Positions 53,101 through 61,645 of a stretch of 64,000 bases of DNA are shown one piece after another. Positions within the stretch are counted from its first letter, which is position 1. Each line of letters opens with the position of its first letter. Source of the stretch: Bradyrhizobium sp. dw_78 (GTDB taxonomy: Bacteria; Pseudomonadota; Alphaproteobacteria; Rhizobiales; Xanthobacteraceae); the NCBI RefSeq assembly GCF_018449525.1, contig NZ_JAAVUS010000009.1, forward strand, positions 296,489-360,488, written 5' to 3'. A program made the translations under genes and the position numbers. The notes under the pieces are model-generated. The model searched no databases, was not told the origin of the DNA, and worked only from the letters and a program-made list of their open reading frames with translations.

Positions 53101-53244
53101 GCATTGACGCTGTTCACGACACCGGTGGTCTATCTCTATCTCGACAAGCTCTCGAACGCCTTCGCGAACTGGGGACGGTCCGACGACGGCGAGCGGGATC
53201 GTCACGGCGGCGAACCCGGCTCGATCAAGGAAGCCGCCGAGTGA
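50098..53244 (+). CDS. RND multidrug efflux permease
   Basis: A 1048-residue inner-membrane transporter of the HAE-RND family (MdtB/MuxB/AcrB type). The proton-relay acidic pair sits in TM4 (GFVVDDAIVMLENITRYIEE), and the periplasmic cleft contains PKGFFPQQDVGLISGTSEAS. The C-terminus carries LIVSQALTLFTTPVVYLYL. It exports amphiphilic compounds across the inner membrane with the preceding adaptor. Substrate range cannot be read from sequence. The IalB protein follows about 60 bases downstream. Confidence 0.92.
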   Translation: MSEGISAPFIRYPIGTSLMMAGILFVGLVAYPLLPVAPLPQVDFPTIQITATLPGASPETMASSVAQPLERQFAQIPGIAQMTSTSYLGTAAVTIQFDLNRSIDGAANDVQGGINAASGQLPKSLPSPPTYRKVNPADSPILLLSATSDSLPLTTVSDAVDAQLAQQISQISGVAQVTIGGQQKPSIRVQIDPAKLVAKGLSLEDVRTVITNTTVDSPKGNIDGTTKAYTIYANDQLLDSKDWNDVIVAYRNGGPLRIRDIGTAVTGPEDAKQAAWANGKRGVFLVVYKQPGANVIDTVDKIKSLLPRLVAAIPPAIKIAVISDRTQTIRAAVKDVQFTLLLTIALVVMVIFLFLRSFWATVIPTVTVPLALLGACALMWVFGYTLDNLSLMALTIAVGFVVDDAIVMLENITRYIEEGEKPLAAALKGSSEIGFTIVSISISLVAVLIPLLLMGGIIGRLFREFAVTLTMTIFVSMVVSLSLTPMMASRFLRVHSEEKHGRFYQWSERGFDAMLHAYERALDVALRWRFTTLMIFFATLALSVYLFIIIPKGFFPQQDVGLISGTSEASQDISFAAMKERQEALGKIVLSDPDVASVAMNIGGSGRAGNNGNIFITLKPREERSANAMQIISRLRPKLEQVQGAKLFMQAAQDVRLGGRPTRTQFEFTLQDANLDELSEWAPKILARMQTLPELRDVATDQQSEGTTLQLNINRDTASRYGITPQLIDDTLYDAFGQREVTQYFTQLNSYHVILEILPELQQSLDILNKLYVKSPTTGEQVPLATFANWSSVPVRPLSISHQGQFPAITISFNLGQGIALGQATESIQKAMADLGAPETLNSSFQGTAQAFQQSLGTVPLLIMAALVVVYLILGILYESYIHPITILSTLPSAGVGALAILMAFGYDFSLIALIGVILLIGIVKKNGIMMVDFAISAERDQHLSPEQSIRQAALLRFRPIMMTTMAAMLGGVPLMLGTGTGSEIRQPLGYAMVGGLIVSQALTLFTTPVVYLYLDKLSNAFANWGRSDDGERDRHGGEPGSIKEAAE

Positions 53245-53302
53245 CTTGACTTTGACGGCAGCCCGGCCCATCCGGAGCGCGATTGTGGTGGGAGACGAGC
53301 CG

Positions 53303-53887
53303 GTGAAGATTTCTGCGAAAAATACGGTTTCTATGGTGGCCTTGGCGACCCTGGCTTTCGGTCTGGCCGGGTTCGCTCACGCCCAGAAGGCGCCCAAATC
53401 CAGCAGCACGCCGGCCCCGGCGCAGACCGCGGCAACCCCAGCCCCACCCGCGGCCGACTCCTCGCCGGCCGCAGCACCGCAATCCGGCTGGGCCGCACGC
53501 TGCGGCAGCGCAAGCCGCAACGCGCCGCTCGAATGCGCGGTCGAGGAGACGGCGGTTTTCAGCAAGACCGGCCAGGTGGCGGTGATGGTCAATATTCGCG
53601 TTCCCAGCGACACGCGCGTGCCGGTCATCCTGGCGCAATTGCCGCTCGGCATCAGCCTGCCCGGCGGTGCTGCGTTTCAGGTCGACGACGGCAAGACGAC
53701 CGATTTGCAGATCCAGACCTGCGAAAACCGCGGCTGTTTCGCCAGCACGCAAATCACGCCGGACGTGCTGACGGCGCTCAGGTCAGGAAAGCAGCTCAAG
53801 GTGTCGTTTCAGAACCTCGCTAAGGAAACGATCGCTATTCCGATGCCGCTGACCGACTTTGCAGCCGCCTACGACAAGATCAAATAA
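53303..53887 (+). CDS. IalB family (invasion-associated locus B) secreted protein
   Basis: A 194-residue protein from a GTG at 53303 with GGGAG about 8 bases upstream. A signal peptide (VALATLAFGLAGFAHAQ) is followed by an Ala/Pro/Ser-rich linker and an IalB domain with WAARCGSASRNAPLECAV and QTCENRGCFAST, whose cysteines are typical of the family. Function is unknown in most bacteria; in Bartonella it aids erythrocyte invasion. A TTG at 53246 would extend it but gives no better leader. Confidence 0.85.
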   Translation: MKISAKNTVSMVALATLAFGLAGFAHAQKAPKSSSTPAPAQTAATPAPPAADSSPAAAPQSGWAARCGSASRNAPLECAVEETAVFSKTGQVAVMVNIRVPSDTRVPVILAQLPLGISLPGGAAFQVDDGKTTDLQIQTCENRGCFASTQITPDVLTALRSGKQLKVSFQNLAKETIAIPMPLTDFAAAYDKIK

Positions 53888-53918
53888 TCGCAAGATCGGA
53901 CAATCGACCGGCTCTCGC

Positions 53919-56204
53919 TCACTGCCGGGCCATCTCGGCATTCCCGACGCTGTCGCCGTCAAGCTTCTGGTCGCCATGCATGGCGACCGTGACCCGCAGC
54001 AGCCGCCCGCTGAATTCGAACGGCGCATCATAATGCGACACCGGGCTGCCGCGATCGCGCCCGATATCGAGGCCGGACCACGAGATCAGATTGTGGAAGC
54101 CAAGCTGCGTCCGCAAGGAGCCTGCTGGCTCGCCATCGATCAATAGCGTGTAGGCACTGACCCCAGTGCGCGCGCCCTTGGCCGGGGGTTCCTGACGTAC
54201 CAGGCGTTCGACGCGCACGCCGAGCCGGCGCGCGCCCGCGGGGACCTTGCGCTCCGAGGTGACAATCTCATGACCGCCGCCGATGTTGAGGTCATGCACC
54301 AGGAAACCGTCCTTGAGATAGAGGCTGTAGCCGGAGGTGGCATCGCCGTGCGCGATCAGGACGCCTTCCGCACCGGCCTCACCAATCTCAACATCGGCTT
54401 CGATGGTGTAGCTGCGGCTGCGCACGTCAGGCGCGACATCGGTCGGCACGTGTCCCATGCCGGCGTGAAAGACGAAATGATGGCGCGGACCATGGAACCG
54501 GGCCGCGTTCTCCGCGAAGCGCGGCCCAAAGCGGTCGTCCAGCGGCAGCACATTGTGCTTCTCCGCCTCGCTCCACCACAGCTTGATCAATTCCTCCAGC
54601 CGCTCCGGCTGTTTCGCTGCGAGATCATCGACTTCCGAGAAATCCCTCTCAAGATGGAAGAGCTCCCATTTGTCGTTCTCGAACGGCGTTCCCGGCGGAT
54701 GGTAGGCGACGGCCTTCCAGCCGCCGTGCCAGAGCCCGCGATGACCGAACATCTCGAAATATTGCGCGGAAGCTTTTGAAGGGGCCAAAGGGTCCGAGAT
54801 CGAGCGGGCAAAACTTTCGCCCTCGACCGGCATTTGCGGACAGCCGGCGATCTCGGCGGGCGCCTCGATTCCAACCAGTTCGAGCAAGGTCGGCGTCAGA
54901 TCGGAGGCGTGGACGAACTGGTGACGCAACTCGCCTTTGGCCGCGATCCGCTTCGGCCATGACATCACGAAGGGATCTCGGATGCCGCCGCCATGGGTGT
55001 TCTGCTTGTACCGGCGCAGCGGCGTGTTGGACGCCATCGCCCAGCCGTGCGGAAAATTGCTATGCGTGTCGGGCCCGCCGATATCGTCAAGCCGCCGCAG
55101 CTTTTCCGCCAGCGGCTCCGGCCTGAAATTATAGGGCCCCATCGCATTGATGAAGCCGAGCGGTCCGCCCTCCTGGCTCGCGCCATTGTCCGAGAGCACG
55201 AGGATCAAGGTGTCGTCGCGAAGCCCGGCCTTGTCGAGAAACGCGACCAGCCGCGCCAGATGGCGGTCGGCGTGATCGAGCATGCCGGCATAGGCCGATT
55301 GCAGCCGCGTGAAGACGCGCCTCTCGTCCTCGCTGTGTTCGTCCCAGGCTTTGACGCCATCGTTGCGCGGCGGCATTTTCGTTTCCGGCGGCACCAGCCC
55401 TATCGCCTTTTGCCGCGCCAGACGCTGCTCGCGCTCGACGTCCCAGCCATGCGCGAACACCTCGTCATAGCCTTTGATGATGTCGGCGGGCGCCTGGTGC
55501 GGCGCGTGGCAGGCGCCGAGCGCGAGCCAGGTCAGCCAGGGCAGATCGGGTCGGTCGGCGATATGATCGGCGATGAAGCGGATCGACTGGTCGACCAGAT
55601 CGGTCGTCAGATGATAGCCGCCGGCATAGGTGCCGGGCGGCGCGATGTGGGTGTTGTCGGAGACCAGTTCCGGCGCGTATTGATCGGTCTCGGCATCGAG
55701 GAAACCGTAGAACCGGTCGAAGCCGCGGCCCAGCGGCCAGCCGTCGAACGGGCCGGTCGCGCCACTCTCGGTCAGCGGGGTGACGTGCCATTTGCCGACC
55801 ATGTAGTTGCGATAGCCGTGCGCCCGCAGCATCTCGGCAAGCGTGCCGGCCTCGCGCGCGATCTTGCCGCGGTAGCCGGGATAACCGCTGTCGAAATTGG
55901 CGAGGCAGCCGACGCCGACCGAATGGTGGTTACGCCCGGTAAGCAACGCCGCGCGCGTGGTCGAGCACATCGCGGTGGTGTGGAAGCCGCTGTAACGCAG
56001 GCCCTCGGCCGCGAGACTGTCGATGGTCGGCGTCCTGATCGGCGAGCCGTAGCAACCGAAATCGGAGAAGCCGACGTCGTCGAACAGAACGACCAGGATA
56101 TTGGGCGCGCCAGCCGGCGGCTTTGGCGCGGATGGCCACCAGGGTTTCGAGCTTGCAATCGTCTTGCCGATCGTGCCGCCAAACGGCGTATCGCCAATGC
56201 TCAT
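53919..56204 (-). CDS. Arylsulfatase (type I sulfatase) with CSTTR active-site motif
   Basis: A 761-residue sulfatase of the large AtsA-like group. N-terminal VVLFDDVGFSDFGCYG (about 38-53) holds the metal-binding aspartates Asp42-43. The residue to be converted to formylglycine is Cys80 in AMCSTTRAALLTGRNHH; the common CxPxR core reads CSTTR, so Thr replaces Pro. Later metal and substrate motifs include VLSDNGASQEGGPLG. No N-terminal signal is evident, suggesting a cytoplasmic enzyme. It would hydrolyse sulfate esters. It is convergent with ialB, and a branched-chain-type importer lies upstream on the same strand. Confidence 0.85.
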   Translation of the reverse strand: MSIGDTPFGGTIGKTIASSKPWWPSAPKPPAGAPNILVVLFDDVGFSDFGCYGSPIRTPTIDSLAAEGLRYSGFHTTAMCSTTRAALLTGRNHHSVGVGCLANFDSGYPGYRGKIAREAGTLAEMLRAHGYRNYMVGKWHVTPLTESGATGPFDGWPLGRGFDRFYGFLDAETDQYAPELVSDNTHIAPPGTYAGGYHLTTDLVDQSIRFIADHIADRPDLPWLTWLALGACHAPHQAPADIIKGYDEVFAHGWDVEREQRLARQKAIGLVPPETKMPPRNDGVKAWDEHSEDERRVFTRLQSAYAGMLDHADRHLARLVAFLDKAGLRDDTLILVLSDNGASQEGGPLGFINAMGPYNFRPEPLAEKLRRLDDIGGPDTHSNFPHGWAMASNTPLRRYKQNTHGGGIRDPFVMSWPKRIAAKGELRHQFVHASDLTPTLLELVGIEAPAEIAGCPQMPVEGESFARSISDPLAPSKASAQYFEMFGHRGLWHGGWKAVAYHPPGTPFENDKWELFHLERDFSEVDDLAAKQPERLEELIKLWWSEAEKHNVLPLDDRFGPRFAENAARFHGPRHHFVFHAGMGHVPTDVAPDVRSRSYTIEADVEIGEAGAEGVLIAHGDATSGYSLYLKDGFLVHDLNIGGGHEIVTSERKVPAGARRLGVRVERLVRQEPPAKGARTGVSAYTLLIDGEPAGSLRTQLGFHNLISWSGLDIGRDRGSPVSHYDAPFEFSGRLLRVTVAMHGDQKLDGDSVGNAEMARQ

Positions 56205-56260
56205 CGGTTTGCTCCCTGCCGTCCGGCGCGCTTTATCGCGCCAGCGCGGCCGCGTAAATG

Positions 56261-56980
56261 TCAGCCCGCGCCGAGATAGGCCCGCTGCACCTGCGGATCT
56301 TCGGCAAGCGCGGCGGCGGTGCCGGACAACACGCTTTTGCCGACCTGCAACACGGTCGCGAAGTCGGAGACTTCCAGCGCCAGTTCGATCGATTGTTCGG
56401 CGAGCAGGATCGTCAGCCCCTCCTTGTGCAATCGCCCGAACGTCTCATACATCGACTCCACCACGGCCGGCGCGAGACCCAGCGACGGCTCGTCCAGCAT
56501 CAACAATTTCGGATCGCTCATCAGTGCCCGGCCCACCGCCAGCATCTGGCGCTCGCCGCCGGACATCGTGCCAGCACGCTGGCTGCGCCGCTCGGCGAGC
56601 CTTGGAAAGATTTCGTAGACACGCTCAAGCAGGCCTGCCGCGCGCGACTTGTCGCGCAGCGGGGTTGCGCCCAGCAACAGGTTGTTTTCGACGCTTTGCT
56701 GCACGAACAGCCGCCAGCCTTCCGGCGCCAGCGCCAGCCCCTTGCGCACGATCGCGTAGGCCGGCTGCCCGGCAATCCCCTCGCCCCGGAACGTAATCGA
56801 TCCGGAATGCACCGGGATCAGCCCGGCGATGGCGTTGAGTGTCGTGGTCTTGCCGCCGCCATTGGAGCCGAGCAGCGCCACGACGCTGCCCTCGGCCACT
56901 TCGAGCGAGACATCGGACACGCCGATCAGGTCGCCGTAATGAACCTCCAGATGCTCGATCTTGAGCAGGGGCGTGCTCAT
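56261..56980 (-). CDS. livF: Branched-chain amino-acid type ABC transporter ATPase (LivF)
   Basis: A 239-residue ATPase. Walker A is GSNGGGKTT, signature GTMSGGERQMLAVGRALM and Walker B LLMLDEPSLGLAPAV, all of the LivF pattern. Its ATG overlaps the LivG stop by 4 bases. It is last in the livK-H-M-G-F order along the minus strand. The imported solute may be an amide, aromatic acid or amino acid; sequence does not decide. Confidence 0.9.
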   Translation of the reverse strand: MSTPLLKIEHLEVHYGDLIGVSDVSLEVAEGSVVALLGSNGGGKTTTLNAIAGLIPVHSGSITFRGEGIAGQPAYAIVRKGLALAPEGWRLFVQQSVENNLLLGATPLRDKSRAAGLLERVYEIFPRLAERRSQRAGTMSGGERQMLAVGRALMSDPKLLMLDEPSLGLAPAVVESMYETFGRLHKEGLTILLAEQSIELALEVSDFATVLQVGKSVLSGTAAALAEDPQVQRAYLGAG

Positions 56981-57744
56981 GTGCCAGATCCGCCCGTCAG
57001 TTCGGCCGGTGTATGGCCCGCGGCGGCCCTGGCGGCGCGCTTGCCGAGATAGGCTTCGATGACGGCCGGATTGGCCGTGACCTCGCGCGGGCTACCATGC
57101 GCGATCTCCTTGCCCTGATGAAACACCACGACGTGCGTCGTCAGCGACATGATCACTTCCATGATGTGCTCGACGATCACCAGCGTCACGCCGGAGCGAT
57201 GAATGTCGCGCACCAGATCGATGGCCAGTTGCACCTCGCGCTGGGTCAGGCCGGCCATCGCTTCGTCGAGCAGGAGGATCTTGGGTTCGGTGGCCAATGC
57301 GCGGGCGATTTCCAGCCGCTTGCGGCCGGGCGTGCCCAGCGACCGCGCCGGGGCGTCGGCCAGCCTGCTCAAGCCGACACGTTCGAGCACGGCACGCGCC
57401 CTGGTTTCGGCTTCCGCGCGACGAGAGGTGCGGAGAAACGCGCCGATCATCACATTCTCCAGCACCGTCATGCCTTCGAATGTCTGCGGCACCTGGAACG
57501 TCCGGGCGAGGCCGATATCCGCGCGGGCTTCCGGCGTCAGCTCGGTGATGTCCCGGCCCTCGAACAGGACCTTGCCGGAGGTCGTCTTCAGATCGCCGGT
57601 CAGGCAATTGAAGAAGGTGGATTTACCGGCGCCGTTCGGACCGATCAGGCCGAGAATGTCGCCCTGCTCCAGCCTGACCGAGGCCGCGTCGACGGCCTTG
57701 AAGTTGCCAAAGGCTTTGGTGACGTTGCGTGCCTCAAGGAGCAT
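56977..57744 (-). CDS. livG: Branched-chain amino-acid type ABC transporter ATPase (LivG)
   Basis: A 255-residue ATPase with Walker A GPNGAGKST, an LGTPGRKRLEIARALAT signature region and Walker B ILLLDEAMAGLTQ. The C-terminal HVVVFHQGKEIAHGSPREVT is the LivG-type end. It overlaps livF by 4 bases and livM by 11 bases, so translation of the three is coupled. Confidence 0.9.
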   Translation of the reverse strand: MLLEARNVTKAFGNFKAVDAASVRLEQGDILGLIGPNGAGKSTFFNCLTGDLKTTSGKVLFEGRDITELTPEARADIGLARTFQVPQTFEGMTVLENVMIGAFLRTSRRAEAETRARAVLERVGLSRLADAPARSLGTPGRKRLEIARALATEPKILLLDEAMAGLTQREVQLAIDLVRDIHRSGVTLVIVEHIMEVIMSLTTHVVVFHQGKEIAHGSPREVTANPAVIEAYLGKRAARAAAGHTPAELTGGSGT

Positions 57745-58741
57745 GGACCGCTCCCGCCGCCGCCTGGGTCTCCGGCGGCTTGCTGCGCCGGGTCCAGAGC
57801 CGGTTGATCAATGTCAGGATGCCGCCCGGCTGAAAACGCGCGATCAGCACGATGATCGCGCCATACAGGACGAAAGTCAGGCCCGCCCCCTTGCCGCCGA
57901 GCAGATTGTTGGAGATTTCCTCCAGCGGCACCAGGATGGCCGCGCCGACCAGCGGTCCGAACAACAGGCCCGCGCCGCCCAGCGCCGCCATGATCAGCAT
58001 CTTCACGGAGATCAGGATGCCGAGCCCGGAATCCGGATCGACGAACCCGAACATCGTCGCGTAAAGCGTGCCGCCGACGCTGGTGAGGCCGGCGCTCAGC
58101 ATGAAGGCGTACAGCTTGACGCGGCTGGCGCGCGCGCCCAGCGACCGCGCCGCCCGCTCGGAGTCCCGGATCGCGCGCAGATAAAAGCCCATCCGGCTGT
58201 CGGCCATCCACCAGGTAATGCCGAGCGTCAGCACCAGCACGGCCAGGAACAGATAGTAATAGGGCAACGCCGAAACGAACGAGAGATCGAACACGTTGCG
58301 CGGCACCGTCGGTCCGCTGAGGCCGACGCCGGCGCCGAGATAGTCGGTGTTGGTGACGATCAGCCTCACGAGCTCGGCCACCGCGATCGTGGCCATACTG
58401 AAATAATGGCCGGACAGCCGCAGCGTCGGCACGCCGATCACGGCGGCAATCGCGACGCTGACGATAATGCCGACGGGAATGCCGACCAGCGGCGACAGCG
58501 CGAAATGCGCGTAGGCCCCCATCGCGGCGTAGGCGCCGCAGCCGAAGAACACGACATGACCGACCGAGACCTGACCGGCATAGCCGCCGACGATATTCCA
58601 GGCGGACGCGGCAATCGCATAAAGCAGCACCAGCGCGCCGAGCCGCTGCTCGAACGGCGTGGAGAACAAAAACGGATAGGCGATTGCGATGACAAGCGCC
58701 ACCAACGGCCAAAGCAAGCGGCGCATTGCGTCCTTCCCCAT
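57734..58741 (-). CDS. livM: Branched-chain amino-acid type ABC transporter permease (LivM)
   Basis: A 335-residue membrane protein with about ten helices, NIVGGYAGQVSVGHVVFFG being the characteristic N-terminal text and ESERAARSLGARASRVK-like coupling residues (written DSERAARSLGARASRVK) near residue 190. The start ATG58741 shares its A with the livH stop (TGATG), a one-base overlap. It carries a hydrophilic C-terminal tail after the last helix. Confidence 0.9.
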   Translation of the reverse strand: MGKDAMRRLLWPLVALVIAIAYPFLFSTPFEQRLGALVLLYAIAASAWNIVGGYAGQVSVGHVVFFGCGAYAAMGAYAHFALSPLVGIPVGIIVSVAIAAVIGVPTLRLSGHYFSMATIAVAELVRLIVTNTDYLGAGVGLSGPTVPRNVFDLSFVSALPYYYLFLAVLVLTLGITWWMADSRMGFYLRAIRDSERAARSLGARASRVKLYAFMLSAGLTSVGGTLYATMFGFVDPDSGLGILISVKMLIMAALGGAGLLFGPLVGAAILVPLEEISNNLLGGKGAGLTFVLYGAIIVLIARFQPGGILTLINRLWTRRSKPPETQAAAGAVHAP

Positions 58742-59604
58742 CAAGCCTTCCCCATCAGGCCTTGCGGCCGGAACCAGAGGAAGCAGAGGAACAGCGAGTA
58801 GACGACGATGTCCTTGTAGACGGCGCCGATCCAGTAGGCCGACAGCGATTCGATCACGCCGATCAACAGGCCAGCCACCAGCGCGCCCGGCACACTGCCG
58901 AAACCACCGAGCGACACCGTAACGAAAGCAACAATCCCCAAGGTCTCGCCGACCGTCGGCACGATGTAAAAGAACGTCGCGATCAGCGCACCCGCGATAC
59001 CGGTGACGCCGGCCGCAATCGCCCAGGCGATCGCCTGCATGCTGTCGGGGCGGATCCCCATCAATTGCGCGGCGGCGGAATCCTCGGCCACCGCCAGCAT
59101 CTTCGAGCCCAGCGTGGTGCGCGTGAGCAGGACATGCAGCCCACCGGTCACGATCAGGGCAACGACGCCCGCGAGCAGCCGCGAGGCCTGGATCCGGATC
59201 CCGAACACGTCATACGTGCCGCCGACGATGTTTTCCGGCAGCGAGAGAAAATTGGCGCCGAACCACCAGAAGACGGCGTAACGCAACAGCAGCGCAAGCC
59301 CGAAGGTGCCGAGGATCTGGGCCAGCATCGGGCCTTTCATGATGCTGCGGATCAGCCCGAAATAGACGATGATGCCGAGCGTCGCCAGCACCAGCACGGC
59401 GACCGGCGCGCCGACAATCGGCCCCGCGCCGAACAGCGTCCAGATCACGAAGGCGACATACATTCCGAGCATGACGAAATCGCCATGCGCGAAATTGATG
59501 ATGTTCATCATGCCCCAGATCAGCGTGAGGCCCGAAGAAAACAGCGCATACACCGCGCCCAGCAACAATCCGCCGACGATCACCTGAACGAGAATGGAAG
59601 ACAT
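58741..59604 (-). CDS. livH: Branched-chain amino-acid type ABC transporter permease (LivH)
   Basis: A 287-residue membrane protein starting MSSILVQVIVGGLLLGAVYA, with the LivH text TLIWGMMNIINFAHGDFVML and the loop ASRLLAGVVALIVTGG. ATG59604 is chosen over an in-frame extension to 59703 that lacks hydrophobicity. It is 145 bases downstream of livK, so it may have its own signal. Confidence 0.9.
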   Translation of the reverse strand: MSSILVQVIVGGLLLGAVYALFSSGLTLIWGMMNIINFAHGDFVMLGMYVAFVIWTLFGAGPIVGAPVAVLVLATLGIIVYFGLIRSIMKGPMLAQILGTFGLALLLRYAVFWWFGANFLSLPENIVGGTYDVFGIRIQASRLLAGVVALIVTGGLHVLLTRTTLGSKMLAVAEDSAAAQLMGIRPDSMQAIAWAIAAGVTGIAGALIATFFYIVPTVGETLGIVAFVTVSLGGFGSVPGALVAGLLIGVIESLSAYWIGAVYKDIVVYSLFLCFLWFRPQGLMGKA

Positions 59605-59749
59605 GAAATCGCGCGTCTTTCGATTGAAGGATTGTCCCCGGGACCGTGTCGGGCGGACGGCGGTGAAACGCGGCCGTTCGCCCCCATGCAAAAACCCCGG
59701 CAAGCATAAAAACAGGAGCGGAAACGATGTCCCCGCCCCTTAAATCCCG

Positions 59750-61003
59750 CTACCAGCCCTTATAGGGAAGGACCGGATCCTTCTCGGCATTGGCTTTCGG
59801 CCAAACGGCGACATAGTTCTCGCCGTCCTGCAACTGGATGATGAGGCCCGACGCAAGGATGTTCTGGCCCTTGTCGTCGAACTTCACGCCCTTGTAGCCC
59901 ATCATGAGCTGATCGGGCTTGAGGTCGGTCGCCTTCAGCGCCGCCTGGATCTTGGCGGGATCGGTCGAGCCGGCGCGGTCGATCGCCTCGCACAGCACAA
60001 AGAAGGCCTGCATCTGGCGTCCGGCGGTGTCGTCCATCTCGTCGCCGCTGCGCTTCTTGTACATGTCGGCAATGATCGCAGTCGGCGAGCCCGCCGGGCC
60101 GACATTCCACGACGAGCGGTTGAACACACCTTGTGAAATCTTGCCGACCGCCTTGATGAAGGACGGATCGGAAAAGCCGGAATCGTCGGCGATCATCATC
60201 GGCGGCTTGTAGTCCAGCGACTGCATCGTCTTCTGGTAAAGGATCGCGTCGGAGGCGTAGGCGATCATGATGACGACGTCGGGCTGCTTCTCCTTGAGTT
60301 GCAGGATCTGGCTCTGCACATCGGTCGCATTGACGGCATAGGGAATGTCCAGCGCGATGCTCTGGCCGTTTTCCTTGAATACGCTGGTGATTACGCTGGC
60401 GACCGAGGTGCCGTATTCGGTGTTGTCATGCACCAGCGCGACATTGTCGGTCTTGACGCCGGCGGCCTTCATCTCCTTCAGAAAATCGAAATAAATCCTG
60501 GCGAAGTCGGTCGCCACCGGCGTGACGCGGAAGAACCATTTGAAACCGCGCTCGGTAAGATTGGCCGCGACCGATTCACCGTTGACGAACGGAATGCCAT
60601 ACTTCTCCGCAATCGCGCTCGCCGTCAGGGTGATGCCCGACTGGTAGGATCCGGTCAGCGCGACCACCTTCTCTTCGGTGATCAGGCGAAGCGCCTGGTT
60701 CTGGCCCGTCGCCGGGCTGCCCTGGTTGTCGGCGAACACCACCTCGACCTTGGCGCCGCCGAGACCGGCCAATCCGGCATTATTGGCAAGCGGGAAATTG
60801 CCGAACTCGGGATGCGGGTTGTTGATGATGTCCAGCGCGGTCTCGATCGCAAACTTGGCATGGATTCCGGCGCTGGCGGCATTGCCGCTCAACGGAAAGA
60901 CCGCGCCGATCTTGACGGTTTTGTCCTGCGCTGAAGCTGCGCCGACCAGCGCAACAGACATCGAGGCCGCGCAAAGCAGCCGAAGCACACGCTTAAATCT
61001 CAT
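59750..61003 (-). CDS. livK: Branched-chain amino-acid type ABC transporter substrate-binding protein (LivK)
   Basis: A 417-residue periplasmic binding protein. A signal peptide (RVLRLLCAASMSVALVGAASA) precedes QDKTVKIGAVFPLSG, the start of the Leu/Ile/Val-binding fold. Later segments are GSYQSGITLTASAIAEKYGI and YASDAILYQKTMQSLDYKPP. It selects the solute for LivHMGF. ATG61003 is chosen because it starts the leader; the longer frame adds a charged non-leader stretch. The solute is unknown. Confidence 0.9.
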   Translation of the reverse strand: MRFKRVLRLLCAASMSVALVGAASAQDKTVKIGAVFPLSGNAASAGIHAKFAIETALDIINNPHPEFGNFPLANNAGLAGLGGAKVEVVFADNQGSPATGQNQALRLITEEKVVALTGSYQSGITLTASAIAEKYGIPFVNGESVAANLTERGFKWFFRVTPVATDFARIYFDFLKEMKAAGVKTDNVALVHDNTEYGTSVASVITSVFKENGQSIALDIPYAVNATDVQSQILQLKEKQPDVVIMIAYASDAILYQKTMQSLDYKPPMMIADDSGFSDPSFIKAVGKISQGVFNRSSWNVGPAGSPTAIIADMYKKRSGDEMDDTAGRQMQAFFVLCEAIDRAGSTDPAKIQAALKATDLKPDQLMMGYKGVKFDDKGQNILASGLIIQLQDGENYVAVWPKANAEKDPVLPYKGW

Positions 61004-61645
61004 GCTGATAGCTCTCCGAAACATTTCCATCCACCGCCAGGCCTCTTGAGGACCCGAGACGTACGAGGATCGTTGCCCTCGCCGTTTTCTTTTTAGCACG
61101 TCAACATTGCATGCCCGCCTGGCATCGGCAAGTTGCCGTCGATTTTTGCACGCAAGTATCGCTTGTGAGGTGCGGCGGTCGCAGGCCGGCCAGGCACGGT
61201 TGCCGCTCGGATAGGCAACGTCGGAGGGGGCAGTTCATCGTTAAAGGAGCAAACGCAGACTTCCAGTGCCCTCATCCGGGTCGCGCCTGCTCGCCTCGCC
61301 TGTCCCTGCCCGGTATTTCGGTTTTCCCTCGGATTGAAGTGGCGTCAGAGCCATGAAGCCGCCGGTGAGCAAGGAAAAAGCCGCCGAACTGTGGCGGCTT
61401 ATCGGGTGAACGAATTCGGCCCAGCAAGGCGGCGGCGTCGGATGAGGAAGTGGGCCTCGGTGATCCAGTCGCGCATTCAGGCCGGCCGAGCTAATTCAGC
61501 CATCGCGGCGCGCCGGCTGACACGCAATCACAATATCGAGACGAATGAAGATGAGCTGGAGCGCGCTTCAGCACCTTCATGTATAGGTATCTCCCGAATG
61601 TTCGCACAAGATCATTACAGATCAGAACCGATGGGCAGACGGACG
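61004..61645. other. Gene-free spacer upstream of livK
   Basis: About 640 bases with no reading frame that looks protein-coding. It must hold the livK promoter: on the minus strand TTGACG followed by an A-rich run occurs near 61100, a plausible -35 region. No repeat of the families described here was seen. Confidence 0.5.

Noticed and set aside
61125..61145. TGGCA ... TTGC resembling a sigma-54 promoter
   Set aside because: The GG-to-GC spacing is two bases too long for a -24/-12 element.
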